From contig WACJ01000402.1 in assembly GCA_008973525.1 (NCBI GenBank), positions 1,736,001 to 1,800,000 on the forward strand: a stretch of DNA of 64,000 nucleotides, in the 5' to 3' direction. This document shows, piece after piece, positions 51,116-64,000 of the stretch (position 1 is its first letter; each line of letters begins with the position of its first letter). The notes under the pieces were generated by a model that saw nothing but the letters and a program-made list of their open reading frames with translations, searched no databases and had not been told where the DNA came from. The translations under genes were made by a program, and so were the position numbers. This DNA comes from Stenopsyche tienmushanensis (Eukaryota > Arthropoda > Insecta > Trichoptera > Stenopsychidae).

Positions 51116-52312
51116 ATGGAGGAGGCATCCGTCGAGGCGGCGCCCAGGGAGCGGGCCCAGGCGCCGAGGATTTCGCCTCTGAAAGACACGCTCGTCGTAA
51201 CGACATGGGAAGATCCGCCGCCCCCGGCTCCGGAGGCCCCGCAGACCCTGCCGCGGAGGCCGACGTCCATAATGAAGACTCCGACCAACGGAGAGATCCC
51301 CAATATCAACTCCATCCCTAGAAGGCCGCACTCGATCGCCGTCGCGAGCGCCGCCAACGCCTACCAGAAGTCCAACGCGGGGCAGGTTCCGCTGTACAGG
51401 GCGCCGACGCCGCCGTCGACGACGATCCAGCCGCCTATTCGACGACCGAACAGCATCGTCACCGCGCAGGGCGGAATCCTCCCCGATGGCGTCAACGGTC
51501 ATTCCTTCAAGGCGGTCAACGGATATCCCCCGTGGGCCGGCCAGAAGCCTCCGAACATCGTCAGGCGCCCGCACAGCGTCGCGACGACTCCGATCAACGG
51601 TACCTCGAACGGCGGAAGCGAACTGTCGTCGCCCAGAAACGTACCGTGGAATGGAATCCATCAACCGTTGCCGAGGAGACCCCACAGCATCGCCGTCACG
51701 GAGGCGGACTCCGACGGAAGCTGGACTCCGCCGAGACTGCCCCCGCTGCAGCACCCGGTGGCTCGTCGTCCGTCTCCAGCGCAGCCCTATCCGCCGTTCA
51801 CCGCCCCGAACCTGACTTGGTCCAGTTCGAATCAGAATCGCCGTCCTCATAGCATCGCATCGACCAACGCCAACCCTCTGGCACCGGCTACCGCGAGCCC
51901 CTCCGATTCCGGATACAGATCCCTGCCATCGTCGCAGAGCGACTACCAAGTCCAGAAGGCTCCCTCGATCAACGCGGTCAACGGACTGCCTCCCAACGAC
52001 CCGAGACGCCTCCTCGGATCGGCGCTGGCCCAACTGAGACCCTCTCCGACGTTTCACGGATTGCCGTTCAAGCCCTTCACCTGTGGCCTGACGCCGAACG
52101 GAACCCCACTGTTCTTGGGATGCACCCACGCCCACGGAAGCCGCGCCGGCACCCCGGCAACTACCCCCAGCAAGACCGCTTCGTCGACGCCGTCGTCGAT
52201 CCGCGAAGCGGTCCAACATCTCCTCATGCAGCCTCGCAACGGTTTCAAAATAATGGACGACAAAATGTCTCTATTCATCGACATCATGGACGCCCAGGAG
52301 CGATTCTCCCAG
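51116..52312 (+). CDS. Dys: Repeat-bearing first coding exon, probably of a short dystrophin isoform
   Basis: An open exon of 399 codons, from ATG at 51116 to the donor CCCAG|GTAAAA at 52312/52313, ending in phase 0. The protein is proline-, serine- and arginine-rich and probably disordered. A core R-R-P-x-S-[IV] starts at residues 47, 69, 109, 150, 187 and 242, with a degenerate copy at 217. Cores are often followed by A-V or A-T. NG dipeptides (for example VNG, ING) recur between cores. The last 20 residues (MDDKMSLFIDIMDAQERFSQ) look helical and would lead into the next exon. Dystrophin exon C also ends in phase 0, so both could join the same downstream exon. Insect dystrophin is known to use internal promoters with isoform-specific first exons. 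Assignment to Dys is inferred from position, strand and phase. It could instead be a nested unrelated gene. Large antisense and shifted frames here come from GC-rich codons. Confidence 0.7.
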
Positions 52313-55300
52313 GTAAAATTGATCACGTTTTAAAGAGGCATTTGCTTATCTCGTACATTTTTCACGGAAGGGTGAGCGCCATTCGAAGGTTTGACACAAT
52401 CAAAATTTTAATCGCTTAATTAACTTTTAAATACGCGTCTCAGGGAAAATGTTATCTTTACTATAGAACATCTTTTGGCGCGGAAAGATTTCTATTGAAC
52501 ATTTCTATTTTAATACTAGATTTGCGATCCCCGTCCATTTAACAGAATTTTAACTTCATGACCAAACTTACAAATACAATTATTATTTCGTAGTATTTTA
52601 TGTTGATTGTTACTTACGTCCATCTTAGTTTTGTAATTTAGAAGAAAAAAAATGAAGAATCTTCATAAAGTAAAAGAAAAAAATTGAATTTTTGGACAAA
52701 AAACGGAATTCGTTTTCAAACGCAATGTCATCGGGATAAATTTATGGAATTCCTTAAATTCATACGTTTTCACAGGCAAACACAATCTAAACACTTACAT
52801 TTAAATAAGTTTACGCTATTATCATACCATACGAACATATTTCATTGTATGAACAATGCATTCCTACGAAAGCTCGATTACGATTAACATATTATATATC
52901 AAATGAGTTACATACATTTATCCGATGTTTAAGTAATTTTTTTTTACATCATATACAAAGATGGAGATTTAAGCCAGGGGATGACGACACATATTGAAGT
53001 CTTTATTCATATAGCTTATGTCTTGCATATACGTACAAGTTTTAAACTATCACTTGCCGAAATGTTGATGATATCCAATTTAAATTCAATTCTTACAAAA
53101 ACTGTTAATTTATATAAAATCGTTTTTTTTTAATGTATCCATAAATTTTGTCTAAAGTCTAGTGATAACATTCCTTTGGATTTAAATCGCACATTGAGAC
53201 AGAGAGTAGAATCGAAGCCCGCAGATGAGTCGCCCTCTCGACAGCGCCCGTCCATCATTAGGGCGATGATTTCATATTATTTTCGCGTTTTTCTTCTAAA
53301 AGTAATTCTTTGAATAGCTCCGTGAAAGTGGACGGTATTCTTTGAACGAAACCTCACACCGGGCCCGTGTCAACCTTCTTCTGAGACTATACAGCCTCAA
53401 GATTGATGCAGGTTTTCCCACACTCCGGCTTTTCTCTCACCCTGGAAGCCTATTTGCGCCTCGGATATGATGCATGCGACGACGTGGCTTGTCCAACGTT
53501 AAACTAATTTCAGAATTATTTTTAATCAAACATTTTTTTTTATTAAAGAACTATTTAATAAGATTTTTCAACATACACGTACACGTTGCTTTTATGATAT
53601 TGTTATATTTTCATTTTGTGCACCGCACTCTAACTGAAAATTGCTATGACGATCAACGACGTTATAAAGACGCTGCAAAAGGTAAGTAGTATGTAACTTA
53701 TAAAACAAAAATGATGCCATTCGCAAATAACATTACATTTATTCATCGAGAAAAATATATATTGGACATCCATCATGTTTATACTAAATATATTGTTAGT
53801 AATATCATTAGTATAAGATTCATTTGGTTGCACTGCAAGTTTATGCCGTTCCGATGTTGACACAATTTAATTAAGTTATTGACATACTTCCAAAGAAGGG
53901 TGGATGCGGCAGTATACTTAGCACCCTGTTCTCATTGAGTATAATTCCCTATTATCAATGCAAAGACATAAATTCATTAAAAGGATTAAAAATATTTTTA
54001 TTTAGTCATATATTTGCAATTTTCAAACAAATTACGTTTTTTATCTAATACATTTATGTGTAAAATTATATATCAAGGTCATGCAAAATTTCTCCCTGTT
54101 TTTTTAAATCTCGTTTTTGTGATTTCCATTGACCTATTTGAAATTCAATTGACTTGTAGAGATGGTATTGATCTATTTTTAACCCGTTCAAATCATGTCA
54201 AAGATGTATTAAATTAATGTTGATTAAGCTATGCAGTTACAGAGCTACGTCATTTGAGCTATTACATTATATAATAATAAATTGATTGTCAAATAATCAC
54301 CATCAACACTCAAGACCCAAATAATTTTACATGTGGCTAAATGTAATTAAAAATAAAAAGAGATTAGCAAACTATTTACGTACGTTATCCTTTGATGATT
54401 TTTTAACTGATTTTCAAAATATTTCGTCAAATTCGCAATTCGCTTCACACGATCATGCCAATTTATTTTTAAAGTATACGTCTCTTCATTAATTTTGACC
54501 GTTTCCATTCGTTTTTGGTATTAATTTTTTTCGCCAAGAATTTGCCGTTTTGCCCGATGGTAGATTACTCCAATTAGTCTTGGGATGTGCGGTATAAAAT
54601 TTTCGCATTCACGGAGGACCCGTAAGCTTTTTATGATATACAAGGCCGTAAAGCTGCCTCCGGATCGAGAGTTATTCCATGGGTGGAAAATAACACGTGG
54701 AATTGTTGGGAAACTCCCTACAGGAACTTGGTGTGTATCTCCCGCCTTATTTATTTAGCACTCCAGTTAGTTTTTCATATCCCGTTTGTGAGCTACGAGC
54801 TTTTGCCTTCTTCTGCTGGCCCTGTCGAAGTTTCAGCGTTGCGTGCGCTGGAAGCAGGCAAATACATCACCGTTGTATATATTTTTAGCCTGTCGTGAAT
54901 AAATATATGTGTGAAAAATTGTATCGGTAATCTCGGGATATGCAGCTGGTCGGGTTCGCATCGACGTTATCGCACTACATCATGTCGTGCGAATTTGTTC
55001 CTCATTTTATTAAACGTCGTCCGAATGAAAAGTGGAATTGGGGCCATAATTCAGGCTGTGATCCCGCTATTTGTACCCATCCGGAAACGGTTCTATCGTC
55101 GATCTTCTAGATATTTGGATAACTCGCTATCCGTTCTTTACACACATTGTACTCGTATTTCAAAAGGATTTATTCACTCAGAAGCGAGGCCCCTGAGTTA
55201 TACGATCAGATCAAATTTCTGAGCGGAGATAATCCGAGAGCTCGGTTCTTAAAATACATATTTTTATTCCCGGGTCTGCGGGGTGCTCTGCGAACGTTTC

Positions 55301-56060
55301 GACGTGTGTGTGGTGCTCGTCGTTAATACGCAAGGCTGCGGTGTCGTTAATTGGTGGTGATCACCGATTGCTCCTGGTCTGGCTGAGCTCACCTGTGCGG
55401 AAACTTGATATCCTGCTTAGATTACACGAACCCTCATCAGCTAATCCAACGAACCACATGCATCGCATGCAAGGGTTGTACCTTCGACTTTTAGGATTAA
55501 AATCTACATACATACATCAGAACACTTCCCGTACACATTTATAACAATAATTTATATATTTGCTACCGTGGCAAAATTCAATTTAATCAAATACATATTT
55601 GGATCATCAAGCTTTCCGGAAATAATAGCGAATTTAATGGAAATCGAACTATTCTTCAGCAAGACATATACGATTTAACCGAACATGACAGACGCCGATG
55701 TCAGTCAAGTTCTGACATACTCGCCGGTAAATCCTATCGTACGTACATAAGCCGATCTAATATCGGTGACACGGTGGCTACATAGTTTATTATTCGCCGC
55801 GTACAACCTCCCAAAATGGGAGTGATAAACCCTGCGATTTCAAATTTATCAACTTTGATCTCAGAACTTTAAATAAGCTGTTCAACATAATGTAAACAAT
55901 GAGCGAAACGACCAAAGCTCTCTAATTTGGATTTAGTTAATTCTGTGATTAATTTTGTTAGGGTATAGAAATTTAATCATGTTGGTAAATTTAGCACACT
56001 CGGGCCTCGTATAACACGTTTTTATACAACACGCTTTGAGGGGAATACATATAATTGATA

Positions 56061-57252
56061 TTTGATAATGCACCAGGACATCCGCATGATTTAAAACATC
56101 CTAATGTTAAATATTATTTTTACCACTGAACACTACTTCTATAATCCAATACTTAGATCAAGATATAAATTCAATATTTAACCCTTTGCGGACGTATTAA
56201 ATTTGGACATGGATGTTGTACTGGTCGGAATTAATTTCCATTGAAAGAGCACTGATACATAACATGCAAGATTATGAAGGATAAACACACAAATTTATTG
56301 AACATTAGAGATATGTTTCGACCAGCGGTTCTTAAATTAAAGTCCGCGAAAATATTAAAAAAAAAAAAAACATTTATCTGTACTTGAACACGATATTTTC
56401 GTGGAATTGTATACAGAAAATGTTATAAAAATATTTATTTTGACCAAAAAATGTTTGTTTGTTTGAAAAATTATGTCACAAGGGTTGGGATGGGTTTCAC
56501 TAAGTTCAGAAGGGGTTCGCGAAAAAAAAAATCATATTTTCCATTGTGTGTTATCATTGAAATCAGTCTCCAATATGCAGTCCTAGCTTTCGACTACACT
56601 TATTTTGGTGACTTTTTTTGCCATTTTGGAGTATTATTTTGGAATATCTTAACAAGAGAGAATGCTTAATTACAATTAAACGTAATTTGTAAAGCTTTAT
56701 TTGAAATTCCGCGAAGTATCTCCGAAGCTTGTCGATTTTTTCACTCTGGAAAAGGCGACTGACTCGCCACGGTGTTTGCAACATGATAATGTTGCATGGC
56801 GAGTGTTGACCGCATTTTTCAATATCGAGTTTCATTATCTCTGATTTGTCGGGGCAATATTTTGGTTCGTGATAAGATCGTTAAGACACTTAAGAACATT
56901 CAGAGAAGTTATAAACCGATACATGCATGAATAGAGTTAAGATTCGTACTGTTCCTTGTTGTAGTGGCTGAGAGCAGACAAACGACCGGAACGTTAAAAA
57001 AGCTTTGGTAGCTGAGAGTAGACATACGAAATAATCCAGTTTAAATCCATGCTGGGAAAAGCTGTGGCCAGAAGTTGTCTCAGAAGGAGAAAATGTTTTA
57101 CCATCAATAGAAGATGAATATCAAAGGACAATGAACATTTGTCGTGATATTGGTGGAAACGGTTTTAATGACATGGATATTCAAGACATCCAAGAAATAT
57201 TGGAGCATCATACGTTGAACGAAGACGAATTAGTCAAAATATTAAATTAATC
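56061..57252 (+). pseudogene. pogo/Tigger-like transposase relic with a large gap
   Basis: At 56061-56160 the plus strand reads FDNAPGHPHDLKHPNVK, then frame-broken sequence equivalent to the L-P-x-N-T-T-S step. This is the second catalytic aspartate region of a Tigger/jerky transposase. At about 57040-57252 it resumes with CWEKLWPEVVSEGENVLPSI, then YQRTMNICRDIGGNGFNDMD, IQDIQEILEHHTLNEDEL and a stop, the usual C-terminal tail. The roughly 800 bases between (56170-56940) are unrelated AT-rich sequence, presumably an insertion or decayed DNA. It is not functional. Confidence 0.7.
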
Positions 57253-60200
57253 CACCACAATTAATGACTCAGAAAGCAATTGCAGCGAAGTAGCTACATG
57301 TTTCACATTAAAAACGATTAATGAAGGCATAAAATTGGCTATTAAACTAGATTTTTTTGAATAGAAAATGTTGCTATAATGGAAAGAAGTTTAAAATTCA
57401 AGAGATGATTACAACAGATTTTGGAATCATATAATGAAATACGTAAACATTTATACGCTAAATGCAGACAATCATTACCGAATTTTTAAGGCTAAAATCA
57501 GAAATACTCCAGAATTCTCTGATGATGGAAACTCACAACAGATCTCGAAAAAATAATAAAATACATAGAATTATAAGCGTAAAAATTACAAAATTAAAGG
57601 ACATGCTTATATAAACCATCTTCAATATTTTTTTGTAACGCAAACCCTATCAATCGTGCTAAATAATTTTATAAAATTTATCCTTAAATTATACAATTAT
57701 AGCAGCAGCAAATCAATTCTCTGAGCGATTCTAACTGTAAAATCAACAAAGATTTCAAGGATATTTTTTTCGTTTTCTAAGGAAAGTTACTCAGTCTTTA
57801 AAATCATCCTAATTTTCAAACAGGAAGATCACAAAAACACCCTTGTATTGAAGTCTATCTATCACTGGGTTCATAAAAAAACTGTGATGCTACGCTATCT
57901 TCAATATTGAATACACAAGTAGTTGAATGTTTGAAAGAGATGATATGAATGTGACCTTTTTTCGTGAATACATATTGAAGAAGCTCTAGTCCTGCAATGA
58001 ACTGCACTATAACGTATGAAATAATATTATACTTTAAATACATGCCTATTTTAGTAACATCATATATTTGTGCTAATGTGTAGATCGTTTTAGTATGGAT
58101 ATGTGATATAATTAAATGAATTTACTAAATAAAATATAAATTTAATTAAACTCTGAATCATATCTTATTGTGTTAGTGTTTGTGAAATATATCTTAAATT
58201 TTGAAACTTAATAGGCATTCGTTTGCTTAGATCTTTTTTTATTATCGCTTGTGATCTTTATTTCTTATTTAATTTGGATGAGTCCCATGTTTTAGACAAT
58301 TAAAGCACTCTCGAATGTAAAAAAAATAAATTGTGTCCCTTTATCAACTTTTTCTGCTCAAAATGTATTATACAACATTAATTTAGATACATAAAGGCCT
58401 CTTCCTGAACGGTACAGTTGATGTTCAACGTGGCATATTAATACCGAGACACTATCGCCTCTTTGCTATTCTGCCTCACTTTATTTAATACATTTTACAT
58501 AATAAGCATTTCATAATGCCGGTTCGAGATTTCATGTCGAATCAATTCAATCAGCAGGATAAGCCGCAAGATGGACGCGGCCATTAGACACCGATGAATG
58601 CGTGACTTCTTCGGGGAGGTCGCTTTTCCGGGAAAACCCACATTTTAATACCCTGAAAAGCTCCTCGTCGTACGATACATGAACTACTTGGTCACAAAGT
58701 GCACGCTGACTGAGCCACATCGAGATTACGTATAACCACCGACGGTAATTCGCGAAACGAACCAGCTACCACCAGTTAACGATTTATCCGGTGGAAAATT
58801 TTGCACAGGCTTAAATTTGCCTTCCATGGTATGAAATTAATATTTCGGTGTTATTTTTTGTCCTGGGATGGCCGCAACAATTTGCTCCAGCGCATTTGAA
58901 AGCTAAGGACCCCTTCACAAATTTAAATATTCATCGAAACTGTATTATAATATTATTTGAGCTGCATTAAATGAATACAAATGTATATATTAATATATAA
59001 ATTTAATGTTTCAAGCCAATAATTCTAATTGGCTTTAAATATTTTTGTACTTTTGGATGATGTATAAACATTGAAATCTTCGTGGGGTAAAAACCAAGTC
59101 AATTTATTCATACATTTTTGCACACAATTTATAACTATTTTATCGTTTTTCTTAAAGGATTTATGCATTAAAATGTTGATAAAAATCTACACATGCCTTA
59201 AATATCATAGAATTTGAATTGCATTATCTCCTTATTTTTTCGGTGACATCAACACCGAATTTAGTTTTATTATAATTTGCAACTATCTCTAAAATTATTT
59301 TATTGGTATCTTAAACTAGTCAATGCTTGAGATGTCAAATTTCATTCCATTTTGGACATACAAGTATATATAAGATTGCTAATGTTATATAAACCAAATA
59401 TATATTTTTCATATAAGCATTAAATGTCTAAGGTATGAGGTTTATTATGTAGTTGATATTACAGAAATTTTAATAAATTCCACTTATCTTTTTAGTGCTG
59501 TTCGTACTATTATACGCGTCTGTACAGCAGCGCTGTAGCTTTTTGCGCCTATAATCCCGAGACCGCAAAAAAAAGCCTCAAACTCATAATCCACTTCTCG
59601 AAATTTATAAATAAAATCCCTCAACTTTTGTTCTTTGAATATCCCACACCAGCACCGGGGGGCGTATGTATGTGGTCAGGGGTGGCGATGCCTAGCGCGA
59701 GAATATCCAAGTTGCGACGTCTCGACGCAGGCGGATACCAATTTTTCTTTCCGAGTGGAAAACTTCTAAAACCGCCATTTTTACGAAACGCAGGAAACAT
59801 TCGTTTTTTCGTTTTATTTTGCGCACATTCGCAAATGGCCCAAGTTGGGCTCCCGTAGAGCTCCCCGGGGGTGGTTTCGCACGGACCGCATCAAAGAGCT
59901 CCTGGTCGCGCTCGCGCCACCCCACCTGTACGCGGGAGCCCGAATATTCTACTTAATGCTTATTGCCGCCCCGTTTATCCTTCATTAAACCCCATTAAGC
60001 CTCTGAAGATTTTTAATATTGATCAAATTTCAACCGGGCAAATTCGCTTCAGACGACCCTTTGAATATTGGGCCCCCGTTCACTTAGGGCGCCCAATAAA
60101 ATTTCATACGGTCCATTCATAAAAGTTTAATACGTTTGATTAATGACGAGAATAAAAACAAGTCGCTGGGCTATTTTTCACTGTGTCGATCCGTGCCATT

Positions 60201-61567
60201 TTTTCCAGGACATTAATTCATCAAAATAATGGAATTTTAAACCCTGGATGTGCTTTTGATGTTGCTTGCCTTTTATATTTTTTGCCACAGCGTCCATCTA
60301 ATAACATAATCTCTTTTCAGATGTAGAAATGCATTTTCCCTCCATAAAAACTTCCCTCATTTATTTACAACTCTTAGACTGAATTCTATTCACAAAATCA
60401 CTATTTTGCTCTCATTTTTTCCTCAATTTGATGCTAAATAGAATAAATTATTACCATTTCCAAAGTGCAAATTTAGATTAACATATACGACATTCATATA
60501 TTCAATAGATATTTCAATTATTGGTAATCTTATAATTATTACAGTACTATCTGACACTATGTAAAAAAATGTGAGCTCTTTCAAATTCTTTAGACAATAG
60601 TTTCTCGTTATTCAACCTGGTTTTGCATTTTCAGTTTCATGTTCATCTGCTAATTAAAACATCTTAGTCTAATATAATTGGTTTGAACCATTAAATGCCG
60701 ACCAAATTGTAACCCCAAATAAATAAATAGATCTTTGCGAGGGAAAATGTTACATAATGACGAAATTTTAAAATGAAATTATGCAACCAATCATTTTAAC
60801 TGATTTTATACGTTTAATATAAAAGGGGGTTGTATGTTTGAAAATGAAAATATTATAGTGATATAAGGATACCAAATATTGGGTTTTTTTGCTATGGAAA
60901 ATGTTCAAAATGACGCTTACATTGATCTAAGGATATATGTGTAATATTTCGTTCGCTCACATATCTAGCTGAAGGTAAATTTCTGATGAAAAGCCACCCT
61001 CGAAAGTCACCCGGTACCATCATAGAGTGTGGTGACCCGAGACAAACAGCATCTGTCATACCGCATACCCGTGGATATTACATTTTTATGAGTAAGTGCC
61101 CTTTGCTCAAAACGCGGTCGAGAGTAACTCAACAGGTAAAAGACGGGGTCGTTCCAAGTCCGGCCCTCCCCTAACTTAACCCATTTACTATTTCATGCAA
61201 ACGGCTGCTTGGTAGCTCTCGGGGAGAAACAAACGGGGTTGAAATGGACCCGACGACTCTGCCCGCTCTACTTAATTTACGCATCCCGTGCGATTTTTTT
61301 CAATTAAGTTACAGCCCGGTTGTGCCTTTAGAAAAGGGTGCGAGTATATTTATATTCATCTTATGTAATATTTTATATATGAGGATTGCTCGTATATATT
61401 TCAGACAAGTGTTGCAATCTTAAATGTGTTTTACTTGCTTCTAATGCATTAGAGTATAATTGCGGCATTATGGCCTCTTTTCATTCCCATTTAGTGACCA
61501 TTGTGCAATCCAAAAACTTTTAATTTCTAGAGTCTAAAACCACCATCGGGAGTTAAGTGTGGTGTAA

Positions 61568-61690
61568 TTGGAATTACCGACATGGGTGCGCAGAATGACG
61601 AAAGTTTGTGATGTAGTAAGACTAGTAAAACGTTCGAAATGGCAACGAGCTAAGAGAAGAATGGATGAGCTTAAGATGAGGAAACTTTTC
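61568..61690 (+). pseudogene. Scrap of a non-LTR retrotransposon C-terminus
   Basis: The plus strand reads WVRRMTKVCDVVRLVKRSKW followed by QRAKRRMDE. The pattern R-R-M-T-K-V-x-D-V-V-x-x-V-x-x-x-K-W-Q-x-A is common near the C-terminus of insect non-LTR retrotransposon reverse transcriptases. Only about 40 residues are recognisable. The rest of the 64-residue open frame has no known match. The identification is from memory of the motif. Confidence 0.5.
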
Positions 61691-64000
61691 AAACGACACT
61701 TGAAAGGACTCGAAAGTTTATCATCGGTTGCATTCACGAATCGGGGAGGTAGAATTAGATAAAAAAAAATACCGAACGATTCATATATCTTCGAAACCTA
61801 CGGTCGTTTTATGTCCCGCAGTAAATAAATGTAAGTTCCATTTTTCGGGCAACCCTTTTCAGCTGAAGTTCCGTATCGTCTTTATTTTGTGCCATTTGCA
61901 TGCATCCTACCCCTATGTATTTCAGTAATATTGTCCACGCAGCGTTCATGTGGTGTCTTATATCCTCCAGGGCACCATTTTTACCTGGTCCCGTCCACCA
62001 TTGATCCATTATTCTCACAACATGAACCACCATTGGCATTTCGAGGGCTTTATCCTCTTTGTGCGTAAAACTCCCATCATTTCGCCCACTCCCTGAAAGC
62101 CTTTTGTGCAATCCTTTAATATATGAATAAAAATATTTTAGCGCGGAAATCGTCGATAATTTCGATTATTCGCCGGTAAATTCAATAGGAAATTTGTGCT
62201 CTTAGCACCTGATCGTTTTATCCCCTTTAAACATTCGGCTGTATCAAATTCGGGACTTACTCCAATGTCTCGACAAATTCAATATAGGATAAGCGTAAAA
62301 TACAAATAATATACACTTTATCGCTTTTCGTATAAAGCTCCTATAAAATTTCGCTATATACGCGAGTAAATTATATGATTATGGCGTATAAAACAGTTTA
62401 TTGCAACCCTTAAAAACGTCAGTAAATTCCCTGCAAATGCGCATACTCCATTCGCAGTTATTTTACGCACTATTCCGATATTCTGTTAAGGACTCAATCA
62501 AACCCATTTTGCTTTCAATAAAACATTCTGGCGAAATTTCGGGCAATTTTAATATAAAAATTGAAAATGCAATTTTTAAATCTAATTTCAAGCGTACGAA
62601 AAATTATTTTCCCCGACGTAAGCTAATGGTTTTCATTATTGATTTTACATTTTGTAAAACAAATTTGCTAACTATTTGTATTTAATCATGATATAATAAT
62701 ACATAGTCGTAATGTAATATACAATTAGAATCATTATTATTTACATACATATGAGTCCGACTATTAGTGCCTGAAATTCACAGAAGTAATAAAACAGATT
62801 TCAATATGCAATGAACGCCATGAAGTAGATATAAGTGGTCAAATTGCAATACTAACAATTGAGAATTCCAAATTTCGAATAGCGATGAAGAAATAATTGA
62901 GTCTATATCGAACATACCGTTATATAGAGAGGGTCCAAATGACAATGAACATATTGATCCTTCACACTCTAAACCGATTCTTCGTATAGAATTTGCTATA
63001 AAGTGCTTCGTATGAATAGAAGAATGCGACCTAATACAACCTTTATGCTCAAGAAGAATATGCAATCTTATATTAATATGTTAAAAGTTTATTAAGAACG
63101 ATTTCGATCTTATTAATACTAAATGAACCAGCGTTTCATACATATTTATCTGTATTTAGATTTGTATTTAGATTAGACACCGATTTTAGTTTATTGTGTC
63201 ATTAGCGATGTTGTTAATAGAAAACTGGTCCCTATGTCATTCGGTATCATTTAATCATCTTACATTGTATTTATAAGTACAGTATAAAATTGTTGAAAAT
63301 ATCGGTCACTGAAATATTGATCTTCATTGCAGTTTATTTGCTGCAAATCTATAAAGTATATTGTTCGTGGCATACAATATAGTTTTACGACCAAAATAGT
63401 TTTCTATTAGAGTTGTGCTACTTATTTACGATTTGAGAATATAGCAAGATTTCTCGAACGCAATGAATTCGACGTGCTCTCTGTTTGTTTGAAATTGTGG
63501 TTTGAATGAAGATATCTGGTCAGTATTGTTCGAATGCTCAGGGGGTGTTTACAGGACATTAACAGTACGTCAGGGGTTAATGCATGGATCGTAAAGGCTG
63601 GTGGCGCTTACGCATATAGCATAGTAGGATATGCCAGTATTATAATTTTCCGAATAATTAATTTTTGCGCAATTCGCCTCTCCCGGCGAGCAATTCAGTC
63701 GGTTCTACTGTTTGTACCATTTTCAGAGTTAAACAACCATAATCCGTGCCTCGGCGTTAATGCGCCCGCACTAACTGTTGTGTACTTTAGGATTCCGCTA
63801 TACCACATGTGTTAATCGTCACCGAACCTTCACATTATCATACACATTATTTCACTCATTTTGACTAAACGCTAGATGGATATATTGATCCCCAACGAGA
63901 CAAGCCTCAGGTGTAGAAGAGGTCCAGATATGGACTTCCAAATGGAAGTCGAAGGACCGATTATTAATTGTATCCCATTAAACTATCGAAACAAAGTTTT

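Larger units (their letters stand above)
52313..64000 (+). other. Dys: Intron downstream of the internal first exon
   Basis: Sequence after the GTAAAA donor, also part of the very long intron of the long isoform. No following exon is recognised before the window ends. It contains a Tigger relic (56061-57252) and a non-LTR scrap (61568-61690). Positions 52320-56060, 57260-61560 and 61700-64000 show no supportable gene. Moderately GC-rich unexplained blocks lie at 53190-53470, 54600-55450, 58500-58900, 59600-60100 and 60960-61310. Confidence 0.6.

Noticed and set aside
51486..51852. Plus-strand alternative frames of about 106-109 codons inside the large exon
   Set aside because: These are arginine-rich shadow frames with no independent start context or motif.
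50912..52219. A 435-codon minus-strand open frame
   Set aside because: It lies opposite the repeat-bearing exon and is arginine-rich low-complexity sequence. The plus frame has the repeated motif, a donor site and promoter context. The antisense frame follows from GC-rich codons.
61095..61180. tRNA-like pattern (GTAACTCAACAGGTAAAAGAC then GTTCCAAGTCC)
   Set aside because: It resembles boxes A and B, but there is no room for an anticodon arm and box B is imperfect. Too weak to call.
1..64000. CRISPR arrays, operons, rRNA or prokaryotic gene clusters
   Set aside because: No regularly spaced identical repeats and no dense coding. Spliced exons and Tc1/mariner elements show a eukaryotic, insect-like genome.

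Overview
This is an AT-rich window of an arthropod nuclear genome, most likely an insect. It has GT-AG introns, very long introns, and relics of many DNA transposons (mariner, Tc1, pogo/Tigger, piggyBac, Mutator-like). I cannot name the order or species. There is no bacterial-style gene organisation, no rRNA and no CRISPR array.

The gene framework is one locus on the plus strand: the dystrophin gene (Dys). Three rod-domain (spectrin-repeat) exons are recognised at 9369-9580, 18817-18971 and 19178-19355. Each has clean splice sites, and their reading phases join without a break. They are separated by a 9.2 kb intron and a 206 bp intron. The 5' and 3' parts of the gene lie outside the window. 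I found no further rod exon after 19355, so the next intron appears to exceed 44 kb.

Inside that intron is a second transcription unit on the same strand. A CpG-rich block lies at 49690-49915, and a TATA/initiator pair predicts a start near 50751. A leader with three short upstream ORFs follows. Then comes a 399-codon GC-rich exon (51116-52312) that carries seven RRP-type repeats (six complete, one degenerate) and ends in a phase-0 donor. The preceding rod exon also ends in phase 0. The simplest reading is an isoform-specific first exon of a shorter dystrophin, spliced to shared exons beyond 64000. This agrees with the known use of internal promoters by insect and vertebrate dystrophin genes, but the link is inferred.

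The rest is intron. It holds at least six mariner relics or derivatives, three Tc1-like relics (two of them interrupted by later insertions), two Tigger relics and several Tigger-type terminal-repeat elements. It also holds a small piggyBac derivative, a Mutator-like fragment, a fragment of a protein of unknown function, a scrap of a non-LTR retrotransposon and a tRNA-like SINE head. The least explained items are the GC-rich 34863-35255 open frame sitting inside a Tc1 relic, and a CxxC-containing open frame (50475-50708) just upstream of the internal promoter. I do not see a clearly new biological system. The best candidates for follow-up are the repeat-bearing first exon and its promoter.
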